Positions 62,716 through 64,000 of a DNA stretch of 64,000 bases are shown here, one piece after another. The translations under genes were made by a program, and so were the position numbers. The DNA comes from Clostridium_AD sp050717515 (lineage in GTDB: Bacteria > Bacillota > Clostridia > Clostridiales > Clostridiaceae): positions 186,001 through 250,000 of the forward strand of contig NZ_JBOITL010000007.1 of assembly GCF_050717515.1 (NCBI RefSeq), read 5' to 3'. The stretch's first letter is position 1, and each line of letters starts with the position of its first letter. Under the pieces are notes generated by a model, which ran no database searches, was not told the DNA's origin, and was given only the letters and a program-made list of their open reading frames with translations.

Positions 62716-64000
62716 ATGAATATAGATAAAAAAAATAAAGAAGGAATGGTAATACCTGTATCAGACATAGTTTTATTACCAGGAATGGCTTCTACTTTGA
62801 AATTAAATAATATTAGCGAAGAAGAACTTGAAAATCTAGCTAAGAAGGAGCAATTTAGTATTGCATTACCTTTAAAACAAAACTTTAATCAAGGTCAATT
62901 AAATCAAGAGGATTTTCATAAAGTTGGAGTATCCTTTCATGTAAATGAAATTGAAAAAACAGAAAAGGGATATCAAGTAAAAATCGACGTGTTAGATAGA
63001 GTAGAAATTAAAGAAATTAGTATAGAAAATGGCTTTACCCATGTAGAATTCCAACTTGCACCAGATGTTATTGATCTTACAGAAGATAGTCAAAATGAAA
63101 TGCTTGAGTATGTGAAAAAGGTTACTCGTGATGTTAGTGAGAATTTTAAGGGCTCAGACCAATTCATGAAAATAGTAGAGGATCAAAAGGATTTAAATAA
63201 ACTCATAGGTCATCTTACTCAATTTATGCCTCTGTCAAATGAAGAAAAGTATGAATTAATTAAAACTCAATCTTTAAAAGAAAGAAGCCTTATGTTTATG
63301 GATTACCTCTTAAAACAGAAAGAATCTCTAAAATTGCAATTTGAGATGGCAGAAAAATTCACGCAAAAGGCTAACAAAAATTATAGAGAGTCAGTACTAA
63401 GAGAACAATTAAAGGCTATCCAAAGTGAATTAAATGAAGGAAAAAGTGAAGGTTCTAAAAAAGATAAAGATTATAGAAGTAAGATTGACGATGCTCAAAT
63501 GCCAGATGAAATAAAAACTGCGGCCTTAGAGGAACTTGAAAAGCTAGAAAGTCAAAGCGAAAATAGTTCTGAATATAATATTATACGTAATTATTTAGAT
63601 TTACTCGTAAAGCTTCCTTGGAAAAAGGCTGACCCTAAAGCTATTAATCTAGGAGAAGCTAGACGTATCTTAGATGAGCAGCATTACGGACTTGAAAAAG
63701 TTAAAGATAGAATAATACAGCATTTAGCAGTTATGAAGCTTAAGAATGATAAAAGTGGTTCCATTTTATTACTAGTTGGACCTCCTGGTACTGGTAAGAC
63801 AAGTTTAGGAAAAAGCATTGCTCAGGCTCTTGATAGGAAATATGTACGACTTAGTTTAGGTGGCATACGTGATGAAGCTGAAGTTCGTGGTCATAGAAGA
63901 ACTTATATAGGTGCAATGCCAGGAAGAATTATTCAAAGTATAAAAAAGGCAGGAGAAATAAACCCCGTTATGGTTTTAGATGAAGTGGACAAACTAATGT
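62716..64000 (+). CDS. lon: Lon protease, 5' part, interrupted by the IscB element (3' end outside window)
   Basis: ATP-dependent protease. About 428 residues are present: N-terminal LON domain (IPVSDIVLLPGMASTLKL), coiled coil with SVLREQLKAIQSELNE, and the AAA+ domain with Walker A GPPGTGKTS and Walker B VMVLDEVDKL; the proteolytic domain lies beyond the window. The original gene began at 61177 (MVN-IMNIDKK); the element now separates the first three codons. ATG 62716 is in frame but has no SD or obvious promoter, so expression from it is doubtful. The N-terminal domain is more divergent than usual LonA. Confidence 0.85.
   Translation, partial: MNIDKKNKEGMVIPVSDIVLLPGMASTLKLNNISEEELENLAKKEQFSIALPLKQNFNQGQLNQEDFHKVGVSFHVNEIEKTEKGYQVKIDVLDRVEIKEISIENGFTHVEFQLAPDVIDLTEDSQNEMLEYVKKVTRDVSENFKGSDQFMKIVEDQKDLNKLIGHLTQFMPLSNEEKYELIKTQSLKERSLMFMDYLLKQKESLKLQFEMAEKFTQKANKNYRESVLREQLKAIQSELNEGKSEGSKKDKDYRSKIDDAQMPDEIKTAALEELEKLESQSENSSEYNIIRNYLDLLVKLPWKKADPKAINLGEARRILDEQHYGLEKVKDRIIQHLAVMKLKNDKSGSILLLVGPPGTGKTSLGKSIAQALDRKYVRLSLGGIRDEAEVRGHRRTYIGAMPGRIIQSIKKAGEINPVMVLDEVDKLM

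Noticed and set aside
1..64000. CRISPR array, rRNA, tRNA or prophage
   Set aside because: No regularly spaced repeats, rRNA-conserved segments, cloverleafs or phage structural genes were seen on either strand.

Overview
The window looks like chromosomal DNA of a low-GC, Gram-positive anaerobe, most probably Clostridium sensu stricto. Supporting signs are strong AT bias, GGAGG-type ribosome binding sites, frequent TTG/GTG starts, a T-box leader on argS, a Clostridium-type SOS box, a Gram-positive type IV pilus locus and Clostridium-type RiPP genes. The species cannot be fixed from sequence alone. No rRNA, tRNA, CRISPR array or prophage was found.

Region by region: 1-7.9 kb is housekeeping (3' part of feoB with its small Cys-rich partner, an RNase H-like nuclease, T-box-controlled argS, a metallophosphoesterase, a YyaL-type protein). 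8-25.5 kb is accessory: a RiPP operon (ABC exporter, S8 protease, fused radical SAM maturase, a small modification protein, and a precursor with ten cysteines at exact four-residue spacing), flanked by three paralogous FtsX-type ABC modules and littered with gene relics. Part of a second, deleted copy of the RiPP operon survives at 24.44-24.86 kb. 25.5-31.5 kb holds two M23 peptidase paralogs, a second RiPP-like locus (43-aa peptide, membrane M50 protease with a PqqD-like N-terminus, BtrH-like protein) and two small proteins. 31.8-36.3 kb is a complete Bce-type peptide sensing and resistance module. 36.6-38.7 kb is a YceG-like/trypsin-like protease fusion with a zinc-ribbon partner.

39-42 kb has malic enzyme and aspartase, divergently transcribed. 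42.1-52.8 kb is a type IV pilus operon (pilB, pilC, pilA, a PilX-like protein, a VWA-domain pilin, a lectin-like-domain pilin, pilM, pilN, pilO). 53-60.2 kb has an SOS-type Y-family polymerase, a heterodimeric ABC exporter with an unusual leader, a TDT transporter and a C_GCAxxG_C_C protein. 60.3-64 kb has a TetR regulator and a lon protease gene interrupted after codon 3 by an IscB element with its presumed omega RNA; lon runs off the window end.

Taken together, 8-36 kb is an antimicrobial-peptide region: one clear RiPP operon, one probable second one, and several ABC systems that could provide export, immunity or resistance. Repeated duplication, gene conversion and deletion have shaped it. 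The best candidates for under-described biology are the second RiPP-like locus, the CXXX-repeat operon with its fused maturase, and the IscB insertion at lon.
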